Source of the DNA: Myxococcus fulvus
GTDB taxonomy: Bacteria; Myxococcota; Myxococcia; Myxococcales; Myxococcaceae
Length of the DNA stretch: 64,000 bases
Direction: 5' to 3'
Assembly: GCF_900111765.1 (NCBI RefSeq)
Contig: NZ_FOIB01000002.1
Coordinates: 310,001 to 374,000, forward strand
The notes beneath the pieces are model-generated. The model had not been told where the DNA came from. It searched no databases and saw nothing but the letters and a program-made list of their open reading frames with translations. Both the position numbers and the translations under genes were made by a program. Below, in pieces: positions 41,698 through 52,900 of this stretch. The stretch's first letter is position 1; each line of letters opens with the position of its first letter.

Positions 41698-42654
41698 TCA
41701 GGCCTTCAGGCACGCCCCCACGAGCAACCGCTCGCACAGGGCCGGGAAGTCGATGCCGCGTCCCGCGGCAATCTTGGGCAACAGGCTGGTGGCCGTCATG
41801 CCCGGCAGCGTGTTGGTCTCCAGCAGGAAGACATCGCCCCCCTCGGTGACGATGACGTCCGAGCGCGAACCACCCGCGCAGCCCAGGGCCCGGTGCGCGC
41901 CCAGGCACACCTCGTTCACTCGCGCGTACTGCGCCTCGGGGAGCGGCGCGGGGAAGAGGTACTGCGTACCCGTACCCGCCTTGTACTTCGCGTCGTAATC
42001 GTAGAACTCGCGCGCGGCGCGGACCTCGATGACGCCCAGCGCCTCGTCGTCCAGCACGCCGCCCTGCACCTCGCGGCCCTTCACGAACTGCTCGACCATG
42101 AGCGTGCCCGCGTACTTCACGGCGTCCTTCACCGCGGCCTCGTACGCATCCCGCGTCTTGCAGATGTGCACGCCCACGCTGCTGCCCTCGCGGCTGGGCT
42201 TCACCACCACCGGGAAGGGGAACGGCAGCGAGTCCGCCGCGGCCAGCGCCGACGCCTCGTCCTGGAACGCGCGGTACGCGGGCGTGGGGATGCCGTGGGC
42301 CAGGAAGATCTGCTTCGCGTACACCTTGTCCATCGCCATCGCGGACGCGAGCACACCGCTGCCCGTGTACGGGATGAACATGGACTCGAGCAGCCCCTGG
42401 AGGCTGCCGTCCTCGCCGTAGCGCCCGTGCACCGCCAGCCACGCCACGTCCACCTTCTCGGCGACGAGCCGCGCGGGCAAATCCTTGCCCACGTCGATGT
42501 CCACCACGTCGTAGCCCAGCGAGCGCAGCGCGCCCGACACGGCGGCGCCGGTGCGCAGGGACACCTCGCGCTCGGACGACAGGCCGCCGAACAACACGCC
42601 CACGCGCTTGTGCTTCAGCTCGTCCTTCGTGAAGGCGCCGCGATTGACTGTCAT
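41698..42654 (-). CDS. ddl: D-alanine-D-alanine ligase
   Basis: An ATP-grasp ligase that joins two D-alanines for the peptidoglycan stem peptide. The 318 residues show RVGVLFGGLSSEREVSL at the N-terminus, KPSREGSSVGV, and the metal-binding ETNTLPGMTATSL near the end. The ATG at 42654 overlaps the murB stop by 4 bp (ATGA), which fixes the start against a much longer open frame. The product is used by MurF, encoded in the same cluster. Confidence 0.95.
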   Translation of the reverse strand: MTVNRGAFTKDELKHKRVGVLFGGLSSEREVSLRTGAAVSGALRSLGYDVVDIDVGKDLPARLVAEKVDVAWLAVHGRYGEDGSLQGLLESMFIPYTGSGVLASAMAMDKVYAKQIFLAHGIPTPAYRAFQDEASALAAADSLPFPFPVVVKPSREGSSVGVHICKTRDAYEAAVKDAVKYAGTLMVEQFVKGREVQGGVLDDEALGVIEVRAAREFYDYDAKYKAGTGTQYLFPAPLPEAQYARVNEVCLGAHRALGCAGGSRSDVIVTEGGDVFLLETNTLPGMTATSLLPKIAAGRGIDFPALCERLLVGACLKA

Positions 42655-43586
42655 GGCAGGAAGACTCCCACGCGTTTGACTTCGGGTTTCATGTCGACGC
42701 CAGTGGCCTCCTTCACGCGCGTCTGCATCAGCGTGATGAGCCCCAGCACGTCCCGAGCGGTGGCCCCGCCCAGGTTGACAATCCAGTTGGCGTGCAGCGT
42801 GGAGATCTGCGCCCGCCCGAGCGTGTGCCCCTTCAGGCCCACCAGCTCGATGAGCCGCCCGGCATGGTCGCCCGGCGGATTGGTGAAGACGCTGCCGAAG
42901 TTCGGCTGGCTCAACGGCTGCGTGCGCTTGCGGTACCCCAGGTCCGCGTCCATCGCGACCTTGGACGCCGCCACGTCCCCGCGCGGCAGCCGGAAGCGAA
43001 CCCGCGTCACCACCCCACCCGCGGGCAGCTCCGAGTGCCGGTACGCATGCGGCACCTGCGCCTTCGTCAGCCACCCCACCCCGTCCGGCGTCGCGACCTC
43101 CACGGCCTCGATGACGCGGAAGGCCTCGCCGTTCTTCGTGCCCGCGTTCATCGCCACCGCGCCGCCCAGCGTCCCGGGGATGCCCGCGAGGAACTCCGCG
43201 CCCACCAGCCCCTGCGAGCGCATCACGTTGACCAGCTTCACGATGGCCGCGCCCGCGCCCAACGTGATGAGCCCACCCTCCGGCCCCACGTCGATGAGCT
43301 CCGGGAACAAGTCCCCCGGCAGCTTCACCGTGACACCCGGCACGCCGCCATCACCCACCAGCGTGTTCGCGCCACCACCGAGGATGCTCAAGGGCGCGCC
43401 CTCGTCGCGCGCCAGCTTCAGCACCTCCACCAGCGCATCGCCGGAGCGAGGCCGCACCAGCGCCTCCGCGGCGCCGCCCACCCGGACGCTGATGAGCGGA
43501 GCCAGGGGCTCGCCCGCCTTCAGCTCGCAGTCCGGCACCCGCTCCAACCAGAGGGCCAGCGCCGTCTTCACGCCCGCTTCCACCAT
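42651..43586 (-). CDS. murB: UDP-N-acetylenolpyruvoylglucosamine reductase
   Basis: A flavoenzyme that reduces UDP-GlcNAc-enolpyruvate to UDP-MurNAc with NADPH. The 311 residues include the FAD-binding LGGGANTLVGDGGVPG and a GIPGTLGGAVAMNAG segment. A GSVFTNP segment follows, whose Ser is the proton donor. A GLKGHTLGRAQIS/HANW ending is seen, and the length is that of the shorter, type II enzymes. The ATG is 6 bp after the murC stop, and the stop overlaps ddl by 4 bp. Confidence 0.95.
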   Translation of the reverse strand: MVEAGVKTALALWLERVPDCELKAGEPLAPLISVRVGGAAEALVRPRSGDALVEVLKLARDEGAPLSILGGGANTLVGDGGVPGVTVKLPGDLFPELIDVGPEGGLITLGAGAAIVKLVNVMRSQGLVGAEFLAGIPGTLGGAVAMNAGTKNGEAFRVIEAVEVATPDGVGWLTKAQVPHAYRHSELPAGGVVTRVRFRLPRGDVAASKVAMDADLGYRKRTQPLSQPNFGSVFTNPPGDHAGRLIELVGLKGHTLGRAQISTLHANWIVNLGGATARDVLGLITLMQTRVKEATGVDMKPEVKRVGVFLP

Positions 43587-43592
43587 GATGCG

Positions 43593-45011
43593 CTAGCCCT
43601 TCGTCGGAGCCGCATGGCCCAGCAGGCCGAGCAGGTCCGGGCCCACGTGGGTGATGTCACCCGCGCCCAAGGTCAGCACCAGGTCCCCCTCACGCAGCCG
43701 GGGCAAGAGCTCCGCCGGCAGGTCCGTGCGCTTGGGGACGAACGTCACGTCGCGGTGGCCGTGCGCGCGGATGGCGTCCGCCAGCGCGTCACCGGTGGCG
43801 CCGGGAATCGGCTCCTCGCCGGCGGCGTAGACATTCGTCACGAAGAGCAGGTCCGCGTCGTTGAACGCGGTGGTGAAGTCCTTGAACAGGTCGTGCGTGC
43901 GCGTGTAACGGTGCGGCTGGAAGGCCACCACCAGCCGCCGCCCGAAGGCGCGCCGGGCGCCCGCGAGCGTGGCCAGCACCTCCGTGGGGTGGTGCCCGTA
44001 GTCGTCCACCACGGTGATGCCCTTCGCCTCGCCCTTCACCGTGAAGCGCCGCTGCACACCGCCGAACTCGGCCAGCGCCGTGCGCACCGTCTCCAGCGGG
44101 ATGTCCATCTCCTCCGCCACGGCGATGACCGCCAGCGCGTTGAAGGCGTTGTGCGCGCCCACCATGCGCACCCGGAACTCACCCAGCGCCTCGTCCCGGC
44201 GGAACGCCTGGAACGTGGTGGTGAACCCATCCAGGGTGATGCTCTCCAGGCGGTAGTCCGCCATGTGCGAGCTGCCGTAGGTGACGAAGCGCTTCTCGAT
44301 GCGCGGCAGGAGCGCCTGGACGTTGGGGTTGTCCAGGCACAGCACGTTGAGGCCGTAGAACGGCACCCGGTTGCAGAACTCGACGAAGGCCGACTGGAGC
44401 ACCTCCAGCGAGCCGTAGTGGTCCATGTGCTCCGGGTCGATGTTGGTGACGATGGAGATGGACGGGTGCAGCTTGAGGAAGCTGCCGTCGGACTCGTCCG
44501 CCTCCACCACCATCAGCTCGCTCTTGCCCAGCTTGGCGTTGGAGTCGAGCACGTTCACCTTGCCGCCCACCACCGCCGTCGGGTCCAGGCCCGCGGCGCT
44601 CAGCACCGTCGCCACCATGGACGTCGTCGTCGTCTTGCCGTGGCTGCCGGCGACCGCCACCGCGTACTTCAGCCGCATCAACTCCGCGAGCATCTCCGCG
44701 CGGGGGATGACGGGAATCTTCCGCTGGCGCGCGGTGACGACCTCGGGGTTGTCCTTGCGCACCGCCGAGGAGATGACCACCACGTCCGCCTGGACCAGGT
44801 TCTCCGCCTTGTGTCCCTCGAAGATGGTGGCGCCCATGCGCGTCAGGCGCCGGGTGATGTCGCTCTCCTTCAAGTCGCTGCCGGACACCCGGTAGCCCAG
44901 GTTGAGCAGCACCTCGGCGATGCCGCTCATGCCGATGCCGCCGATGCCCACGAAGTGCACCTGCGCGGCGTGCCGCGTCTTGAAGAGACTGGGGGGCTTG
45001 TTCCTCGTCAC
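43593..45011 (-). CDS. murC: UDP-N-acetylmuramate-L-alanine ligase
   Basis: Adds L-alanine to UDP-MurNAc, the first of the ATP-dependent Mur ligases. The 472 residues show [17 protein letters not shown], the ATP loop [12 protein letters not shown], a [11 protein letters not shown] segment and the C-terminal [11 protein letters not shown] motif. The GTG at 45011 has AGGAG 7 bp upstream and overlaps the murG stop by 4 bp (GTGA), so the start is well determined. Confidence 0.96.
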   Translation of the reverse strand: MTRNKPPSLFKTRHAAQVHFVGIGGIGMSGIAEVLLNLGYRVSGSDLKESDITRRLTRMGATIFEGHKAENLVQADVVVISSAVRKDNPEVVTARQRKIPVIPRAEMLAELMRLKYAVAVAGSHGKTTTTSMVATVLSAAGLDPTAVVGGKVNVLDSNAKLGKSELMVVEADESDGSFLKLHPSISIVTNIDPEHMDHYGSLEVLQSAFVEFCNRVPFYGLNVLCLDNPNVQALLPRIEKRFVTYGSSHMADYRLESITLDGFTTTFQAFRRDEALGEFRVRMVGAHNAFNALAVIAVAEEMDIPLETVRTALAEFGGVQRRFTVKGEAKGITVVDDYGHHPTEVLATLAGARRAFGRRLVVAFQPHRYTRTHDLFKDFTTAFNDADLLFVTNVYAAGEEPIPGATGDALADAIRAHGHRDVTFVPKRTDLPAELLPRLREGDLVLTLGAGDITHVGPDLLGLLGHAAPTKG

Positions 45012-46153
45012 GACTCGCTCCTGGGCGCCTTCTTCGCTTCGGGTGTGGCGCGCTCGCGGCCACTGGGGCCCCAGGTCTGCACCATCAAATCCACGCACAC
45101 GTCGGCCAGCTCCTTGGCCGCCTCCGGACGGCCGAGCAGCGCCGCCTTCTTCTCCATCCCCTTGAGCCGCTCGGGGTGCGCCTTGAGCGTGCGCAGGGTC
45201 TCCGCCAGCTTCGCGCCCGTCAGCTCCGACTCCTGGAACATCAGCGCCGCGCCCGCGTCCACCAGCGCCCGCGCGTTCACCGTCTGGTGGTCATCCGTCG
45301 CATGCGGGAAGGGCACCAGGATGCTGGCCTTCTTGCACACCGTCAGCTCCGCCAGCGTGGTGGCGCCCGCGCGGCAGATGACCAGGTCCGCCTTCGCGTA
45401 CGCGCTCGACATGTCGTCGATGAACTCCACCACCTCCGCGTCGAAGCCCTTGTCCTGGTAGCCCTTGCGCACCATCTCCAGGTCGTTCTTGCCCGTCTGG
45501 TGCACGAAGCGCAGCTCGCCCTTCAAGTCCCCCAGCGTGTCGAGTGCTTCCAACATCCGCTGGTTCAAGCCCCGCGCGCCCAGGCTGCCGCCGAAGACGA
45601 GCACCGAGAAGTGCTCGTGCGCCACGTGGCTGCGCAGGTAGTTGTCCATCAGCTTGCGGCGGATGGGGTTGCCGATGAGCTGCACCTTCTTCTCGGGGAA
45701 GAACTGGCGCGCCTCGTCGAAGGCGATGAACACCACCCGCACCACTTTGCCCAGCACCTTGTTGGTGAGGCCCGGCAGCGCGTTCTGCTCTTGAATCGCG
45801 GTGGGGATGCCCATCAGCCACGCGGCCAGCACCACCGGCCCGCTCGCGTAGCCGCCCACTCCCACCACCACGTCCGGCTTCTGCCGGGCGAGGATGCGGA
45901 AGGACTCGATGAAGGCCAGCGGCAGCGCGATGAGCGCCTTGAGCAGGGAGAAGAAGCCCTTGCCCTTGAGGCCCTGCACCTTCACCAGCTCCAGCGGATA
46001 GCCCTCGCGCGGCACCACGCGCGCCTCCAGGCCCCGCTCGGTGCCCACGAACACGACCTCGTTGGCGTGGTGACGCGTCACTACCTCTTCCGCCAGGGCG
46101 ATGCCCGGGAACAGATGCCCCCCCGTGCCGCCTCCCGCGATGAGCACCTTCAC
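45008..46153 (-). CDS. murG: UDP-GlcNAc: lipid I N-acetylglucosaminyltransferase
   Basis: A peripheral inner-membrane GT28 enzyme that converts lipid I to lipid II. The 381 residues have the Gly-rich loops [16 protein letters not shown] and [12 protein letters not shown], and a [13 protein letters not shown] segment for UDP-GlcNAc binding. The GTG start overlaps the ftsW stop by 4 bp, preceded by GGGAGG, and the stop overlaps murC. It is co-translated with ftsW, the glycosyltransferase partner that later uses its product. Confidence 0.96.
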   Translation of the reverse strand: MKVLIAGGGTGGHLFPGIALAEEVVTRHHANEVVFVGTERGLEARVVPREGYPLELVKVQGLKGKGFFSLLKALIALPLAFIESFRILARQKPDVVVGVGGYASGPVVLAAWLMGIPTAIQEQNALPGLTNKVLGKVVRVVFIAFDEARQFFPEKKVQLIGNPIRRKLMDNYLRSHVAHEHFSVLVFGGSLGARGLNQRMLEALDTLGDLKGELRFVHQTGKNDLEMVRKGYQDKGFDAEVVEFIDDMSSAYAKADLVICRAGATTLAELTVCKKASILVPFPHATDDHQTVNARALVDAGAALMFQESELTGAKLAETLRTLKAHPERLKGMEKKAALLGRPEAAKELADVCVDLMVQTWGPSGRERATPEAKKAPRSES

Positions 46154-47313
46154 GCCGCCACCTCCCTCAGCTCCGAGCCCGTCCGAGCGCCCCTCGGCGC
46201 CCCCTGCGCGCTGGCGCTCAGCGACAACAACACGCCCGCCGCGCCCATCAGCACCACCAGCGACGAGCCGCCGTACGAGACGAACGGCAGCGTCAGCCCC
46301 TTCGTGGGCAGCAGCCCCATGGCCACGCACATGTTCACCGTGGCCTGGAACGCGATGATGGAGGAGATGCCCAGGCCCAGGTACGTGCCGAACGACTCGC
46401 CCGCCGCCAGGCTCGCGCGCACACCGCGCCACAGGACGATGGCGTAGAGCACCACCAGCACGCCCACGCCGATGAGGCCCGTCTCCTCGCCGAGGATGGC
46501 GAAGATGAAGTCGGTGTGCGCCTCCGGCAGGAAGAAGAGCTTCTGCCGACCGTCGCCCAGGCCCAGGCCGGACACGCCGCCGGAGCCGATGGACATCAGC
46601 GACTCGGCCACCTGGTAGCCCACGTCATGCCGGTGGGCCCAAGGGTCCAGGAAGGCCAGGATGCGCTTCATGCGGTACGGGCTGGACGCAATCGCCACGT
46701 AGGCCAAGGGCAGCGCGAGCAGGATGGAGCCGACCAGGTAGCTCAGCTTCGCGCCAGCGGCGAACAGCAGCACGAACAGCATGAAGACCAGGAGCACGCT
46801 GCTGCCGAAGTCGGGCTGCAGCATGCAAAGCATCACCAGGATGCCGCACAACGCCAGGTGCGGGAGGAAGCCCACGGAGAACGTCGCCACCTTCTCGCGC
46901 TTCTTCGCCAGCGAGTAGGACAGGTAGACCACCCACGCGAACTTGGCGACCTCCGCCGGCTGCAGGCTGAAGCCCGGCAGCCGAATCCACCGGCGCGCGC
47001 CGCCCGCCGTCGAGCCGATGCCGGGGATGGCCACCAGCACCAGCAGGACGATGGCCGCGAGCAGCAGCGGATACGCCCAGCGCGCCAGCTTGCGCCACCC
47101 CACCTTCATCGCCACGGCCATCGCGACCAGGCCCAGGCCCGCCGCCGTCACCTGCCGCTTGAAGAAGTAGAGGCTGTCGCCGAGCTTGTCCTGCGCCAGC
47201 ACCGCGCTCGCCGAGTACACCATCACCAGCCCCATCGTCACCAGGGCCAGCACCGCGCACAGGAGGATGGGGTCGAACCGCACGGGAGCGTTCGACGGAG
47301 GAGGGGTCTTCAT
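46150..47313 (-). CDS. ftsW: Septal peptidoglycan glycosyltransferase FtsW (SEDS family)
   Basis: A SEDS-family polymerase that, with FtsI, builds septal peptidoglycan from lipid II. The 387 residues have about ten membrane segments and the family signatures LQPAEVAKFAWV and SGLGLGDGRQKLFFLPEAH. Also seen are FIFAILGEE and a final LPFVSYGGSSL. The ATG is 4 bp after the murD stop and the stop overlaps murG. Confidence 0.96.
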   Translation of the reverse strand: MKTPPPSNAPVRFDPILLCAVLALVTMGLVMVYSASAVLAQDKLGDSLYFFKRQVTAAGLGLVAMAVAMKVGWRKLARWAYPLLLAAIVLLVLVAIPGIGSTAGGARRWIRLPGFSLQPAEVAKFAWVVYLSYSLAKKREKVATFSVGFLPHLALCGILVMLCMLQPDFGSSVLLVFMLFVLLFAAGAKLSYLVGSILLALPLAYVAIASSPYRMKRILAFLDPWAHRHDVGYQVAESLMSIGSGGVSGLGLGDGRQKLFFLPEAHTDFIFAILGEETGLIGVGVLVVLYAIVLWRGVRASLAAGESFGTYLGLGISSIIAFQATVNMCVAMGLLPTKGLTLPFVSYGGSSLVVLMGAAGVLLSLSASAQGAPRGARTGSELREVAA

Positions 47314-47317
47314 GCCG

Positions 47318-48685
47318 TCACAGCGCTCCGACCAGGCGCTTGAAGCTGTCGCCCCGGTCCTCGAAGTTCTTGAACTGATCGTACGACGCACACGCGGGAG
47401 ACAGCAGCACCGTGTCACCCGCCTTCGCCAGCTCGCACGCCTTCGCCACCGCCGCCGCCAGCGTGCCGCACGCATGCACCGCCGCCTGCCCCTCGTAGGC
47501 CCGGGCAAGCAGCTCCGAGTCCGCGCCGATGGTCAGCACGCCCTTCACCTTGCCCCGCCCCGCCTCCACCATGGGCGCGTACGGCGCGCCCTTGCCCTTG
47601 CCGCCGGCAATCAGCCACACCCCGTCCCGGAACGCGCGCAGCGCCACCAGCACCGAGTCCACGTTGGTGGCCTTCGAGTCGTTCACCCACTCCACCCCGT
47701 CCAGCACCCGCACGCTCTCCAGCCGGTGGGGCAGGCCCGGGTAGCTGTCCAGCCCCGCCTGCACCGCGTCCGCCGGCACGCCGCCCAGCCGCGCCAGCAG
47801 CGTCGCCGCCATCGCGTTCTGCGCGTTGTGCGCGCCGCGCAGCGCGCGGTTGTCCAGCCGGTACGACTCGCCCAGGAACTCCAGCCGGAACCCGCCGTCC
47901 TTGGCCACCGCGAGCCCCGCGAGCTTCGGCGCGTCCACCACCGGCCGGCCCGTGACGCTGAAGCCGTACACCGGCGTGCGGGCCTGGGTCGCCAGGGCCA
48001 TGACGTCCGCGTCGTCCGCGTTCACCACCGCGAAGTCGCCGTCGTGCTGGTGCTGGAAGATGCGCGCCTTGGCCTGGCCGTACTCCCGGTGGCTCGCGTA
48101 CCGGTCGATGTGGTCCGGCGTGAGGTTGAGGATGGCGGCGCCGCGCGGACGCAGGGACTGGATGCCCTCGAGCTGGAAGCTGGACAGCTCCACCACCAGC
48201 GCGTCCCAGTCCGCGGGCGTCAGCGCCGCCTCGCTGAAGGGCCGGCCCAGGTTGCCGCCCACGAAGGTGCGCCGGCCGCCCTTGGCGAACAGCTCCCCGG
48301 TGAGCGCCGTGGTGGTGCTTTTGCCGTTGGTGCCGGTGATTCCGAACAGCGGCACGGAGGTGAGCGCGCGCCACGCCAGCTCCACCTCGCCCCAGATGGG
48401 CACCCGGGCCGCGGCGGCCGCGCGCAGCTCCGGCAGCGCCAGCGGCACTCCCGGGCTCACCACCACCAGCGCCTGCGACTCCAACAGGCCCGGCGGCGCG
48501 GGCACGGTGACGAGCGCGGCCCCCAGCGCCTTCACTTCGCGGGCCACGTCGCCCAGGGCTTCTTCGCTGCGAGCGTCGAGCGCCGTCACGCTCGCGCCCT
48601 GCTGACACAACAGGCGGAGCGCCGCGACGCCGCTCTTCGCCAGCCCGTACACCAACACCTTCTGCCCGGACAGCGAGAGCGTCAT
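47318..48685 (-). CDS. murD: UDP-N-acetylmuramoylalanine-D-glutamate ligase
   Basis: Adds D-glutamate to UDP-MurNAc-L-Ala. The 455 residues show VLVYGLAKSGVAALRLL, the ATP loop GITGTNGKSTTTALTGE, VELSSFQLEGI, a GAHNAQNAMAA segment and VNDSKATNVDS. The ATG at 48685 is preferred, with AAGGGG about 12 bp upstream; a GTG at 48697 would add four residues. It is 24 bp downstream of mraY. Confidence 0.96.
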   Translation of the reverse strand: MTLSLSGQKVLVYGLAKSGVAALRLLCQQGASVTALDARSEEALGDVAREVKALGAALVTVPAPPGLLESQALVVVSPGVPLALPELRAAAAARVPIWGEVELAWRALTSVPLFGITGTNGKSTTTALTGELFAKGGRRTFVGGNLGRPFSEAALTPADWDALVVELSSFQLEGIQSLRPRGAAILNLTPDHIDRYASHREYGQAKARIFQHQHDGDFAVVNADDADVMALATQARTPVYGFSVTGRPVVDAPKLAGLAVAKDGGFRLEFLGESYRLDNRALRGAHNAQNAMAATLLARLGGVPADAVQAGLDSYPGLPHRLESVRVLDGVEWVNDSKATNVDSVLVALRAFRDGVWLIAGGKGKGAPYAPMVEAGRGKVKGVLTIGADSELLARAYEGQAAVHACGTLAAAVAKACELAKAGDTVLLSPACASYDQFKNFEDRGDSFKRLVGAL

Positions 48686-48709
48686 GGGAGCCACCACCCC
48701 TTGGGGGAA

Positions 48710-49888
48710 TCAGCGCAGCTTCAGCGACAGGAGCGCCACGCCACCACAGAGGATGGAGACGATCCAGAAACGGACGATGATCTTCGGCTCGGCCAGGCCC
48801 TTGAGCTCGAAGTGGTGGTGCACCGGCGCCATCTTGAACACCCGCTTGCCGGTCATCTTGAAGGAGGCCACCTGAATCATCACGCTCAGCGCCTCCGCGA
48901 AGAAGATGCCGTGGATGATGGCGGAGACGACCTCGTTCTTGGACAGCACGGCCAGCCCGCCCAGGGCCCCGCCCAGCGCCAGCGAGCCGATGTCGCCCAT
49001 GAACACGGAGGCCGGGTAGGTGTTGAACCACAGGAAGGAGATGCCCGCGCCGACGATGGCCGCGCAGAACACCGCCAGCTCCGCGCCCCCCTTCACCTGG
49101 AGGATGCCCAGGTACTGGTACAGCGGCGTGGCCACCAGCTTCGTCGTGCCGCCCACCGTCACCGAGTCCGCGATGCTCAACGTGGTGCCCGCCACGTAGC
49201 AGAGCACCGCGAAGGTGATCGCGGAGACGATGGTGGGGACGATGGCCAGGCCATCCAGGCCGTCGGTGAGGTTCACCGCGTTGGACGTGCCCACCACCAC
49301 CACCCACGCGAACACCACGTAGAACCAGCCCAGGTCCAGGTTGAACCAGTGCGAGGGGATGAAGGGCAGTGTCAGCCGCGTGTTGATGAGCAGCGTGGGG
49401 CCGAACGAGCCGTCTGCTTGCGTCCACGTGGTGAGCAGGCCGAACACCGCCACCAGGTAGAAGAAGGTCTGCAGCACCATCTTCTTGCGGCCGGCGAGGC
49501 CCTTGGAGTTGCGCTTGGACAGCTTGAGCCAGTCGTCCAGGAAGCCGATGAAGCCGTAGCCGAAGGTGAGCAGCAACACCACCCAGACGACGCGGCTCTT
49601 CAGGTCCGCGAACAACAGCGTGCCCGCCGCGATGCAGATGAGGATGAGCGCGCCACCCATGGTGGGCGTGCCCTTCTTCTTCTGATGCGAGTCCGGCGTG
49701 TCCTCGCGCACGTTGCTCTGCCCGTGCTGCTTGAGCCGCAGCCTCGCGATGAGGCGCGGGCCAATGAGCATGCCCAGCACGAGCGCGAAGACCCCGGCGG
49801 CGATGATGCGGAAGGTGGGGTAGCGCAAGAAGTTGAGGATGCGCCCCGCCTCCGTGTTCTGGATGAGCTCGTAGAGCAGGTACAGCAC
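48710..49888 (-). CDS. mraY: Phospho-N-acetylmuramoyl-pentapeptide transferase
   Basis: A polytopic inner-membrane enzyme that transfers phospho-MurNAc-pentapeptide to undecaprenyl phosphate, making lipid I. The 392 residues include TPTMGGALIL, the acidic GFLDDWLK, NLTDGLDGLA, a VFMGDIGSLALG segment and the APVHHHFE motif. The GTG start at 49888 shares a base with the murF stop (TAGTG), and the ribosome site GGAGGA lies inside the end of murF. Confidence 0.97.
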   Translation of the reverse strand: MLYLLYELIQNTEAGRILNFLRYPTFRIIAAGVFALVLGMLIGPRLIARLRLKQHGQSNVREDTPDSHQKKKGTPTMGGALILICIAAGTLLFADLKSRVVWVVLLLTFGYGFIGFLDDWLKLSKRNSKGLAGRKKMVLQTFFYLVAVFGLLTTWTQADGSFGPTLLINTRLTLPFIPSHWFNLDLGWFYVVFAWVVVVGTSNAVNLTDGLDGLAIVPTIVSAITFAVLCYVAGTTLSIADSVTVGGTTKLVATPLYQYLGILQVKGGAELAVFCAAIVGAGISFLWFNTYPASVFMGDIGSLALGGALGGLAVLSKNEVVSAIIHGIFFAEALSVMIQVASFKMTGKRVFKMAPVHHHFELKGLAEPKIIVRFWIVSILCGGVALLSLKLR

Positions 49889-51291
49889 TAGTGGTTTCCT
49901 CCGGAGGACGTCGGGGTGCCCGTCAGCGCGGCCACCACCCGCTCCAGCCGCATTCCGCGGCTCGCCTTCACCAGCACCACGTCCTGGGGGCGCAGCCGCG
50001 GCGTCAACCACGCCACCAGCGGCTCCACCTCCGTGAAATGCGCCGCGGCCTCTGCCAGCCCCGCGCGCTTGAAGCCTTCCGCCGAGCGCGGGCCGAAGAA
50101 CGCCACCAGCGCCGCCTTGCCCGACACCTGCTCGCCCAGGCGCCCGTGCTCCTCGAGCTCGCCCGGACCCAATTCCAACATGTCGCCCAGCACCGCCACC
50201 GCCCGGCCGCCCGAGGGCACCAGCGTGCCGAGCGTCTCCAGCGCCGCGTCCATGGACGCGGGGTTGGCGTTGTAGCAATCGTCGATGACCGTCACGCCGC
50301 CCTGCCCGTCCAGCACGTTGAGCCGCCGCGAGTACGGCCGCGCCGCCTCCAGCCCGCGCACGCACTCTTCCGGCGTGTAGCCCAGGGCCAGCGCCACCGC
50401 GAAGGCCGCCGTGGCGTTCTGCGCGTTGTGCGGACCGATGAACGACAGGCGCACCGGCCACTCGCGGCCCAGGTGCCGCACCGTGGCCACCATGCCGTCG
50501 CGGCCCTTCGTCTCCACCGACACCAGCCGCACGTCCGCGCCGTCCGTCCGGCCGAACGTCAGCCGGTTCGCCGTGCTGCGCTCGGCCTGCGCGGGGATGA
50601 GCGCGTCGTCCGCGTTGACGACGATGGTGGTGCCCGGCCCCATCTCCTGGAACATCTCCCCTTCCGCGTCCGCCACGCCCTGCAGGCTGCCCAGCCCCTC
50701 CAGGTGCTCGGGTTGGACGACGGTGATGACGCCCGCGTCGGGGCGCACCACGCGGGTGAGCCGCTCGATTTCGCCCGGGCGGTTCATCCCCACCTCGATG
50801 ACCGCCGCCACGTGCTGGGGCTCCAGCCGGAACAGCGTCAGGGGGACCCCAATCTCGTTGTTGAAGTTGCCCTCCGTCTTCAGGGCGGGCCCGCGCGTGG
50901 CCAGGATGGCGCCCACCATCTCCTTGGTGGTCGTCTTCCCGTTGGAGCCGCCCACCGCGCAGACGGGGATGCGGAAGCGCTGACGGTGGTGGCGGCCCAG
51001 GGCCCCCAACGCCATCAGCGTGTCCTCCACCTCGTACAGCACGAAGCCCTCGGGCAGCGCCGGCAGCGCGCGGCCCCTTCCCACCACCGCGCCCGCCGCG
51101 CCACCCCTGGCCGCGGCGTCCACGAAGGCGTGCGCGTCGAAGCGCTCACCCACGAGCGCCACGAACAGGCAGCCCGGGGTGAGTGCCCGCGTGTCGGTGC
51201 AGACCGCTTCGAAGGCGGCCGGCCCGGGCCCCAGGCGCCGGGTCGCCCCGGTCGCCTGCACCACCTCTTCGTCGCTGAATCGAGCAGCCAT
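49888..51291 (-). CDS. murF: UDP-MurNAc-tripeptide-D-alanyl-D-alanine ligase
   Basis: Adds the D-Ala-D-Ala dipeptide made by Ddl to the UDP-MurNAc tripeptide. The 467 residues have an N-terminal uridine-binding domain with CTDTRALTPGCLFVAL, the ATP loop VGGSNGKTTTKEM, IEVGMNRPGEI, GPHNAQNATAA and DDCYNANPASM. The ATG at 51291 lies 31 bp after the murE stop and the stop touches the mraY start. Confidence 0.96.
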   Translation of the reverse strand: MAARFSDEEVVQATGATRRLGPGPAAFEAVCTDTRALTPGCLFVALVGERFDAHAFVDAAARGGAAGAVVGRGRALPALPEGFVLYEVEDTLMALGALGRHHRQRFRIPVCAVGGSNGKTTTKEMVGAILATRGPALKTEGNFNNEIGVPLTLFRLEPQHVAAVIEVGMNRPGEIERLTRVVRPDAGVITVVQPEHLEGLGSLQGVADAEGEMFQEMGPGTTIVVNADDALIPAQAERSTANRLTFGRTDGADVRLVSVETKGRDGMVATVRHLGREWPVRLSFIGPHNAQNATAAFAVALALGYTPEECVRGLEAARPYSRRLNVLDGQGGVTVIDDCYNANPASMDAALETLGTLVPSGGRAVAVLGDMLELGPGELEEHGRLGEQVSGKAALVAFFGPRSAEGFKRAGLAEAAAHFTEVEPLVAWLTPRLRPQDVVLVKASRGMRLERVVAALTGTPTSSGGNH

Positions 51292-51322
51292 GGGGTGTGA
51301 GGGCCCGCCTCGCGCGCCTTGC

Positions 51323-52846
<1,524 letters not shown>

Positions 52847-52900
52847 CTCTTCCCCTTCTTCACACGCATTGCAAGCGCGGGGCCTGGAGCAAGCGCGGCC

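Noticed and set aside
41273-42442. A 389-codon minus frame crossing ddl and the ftsQ gap
   Set aside because: It overlaps most of ddl in another frame and the start of ftsQ, and shows no domain.
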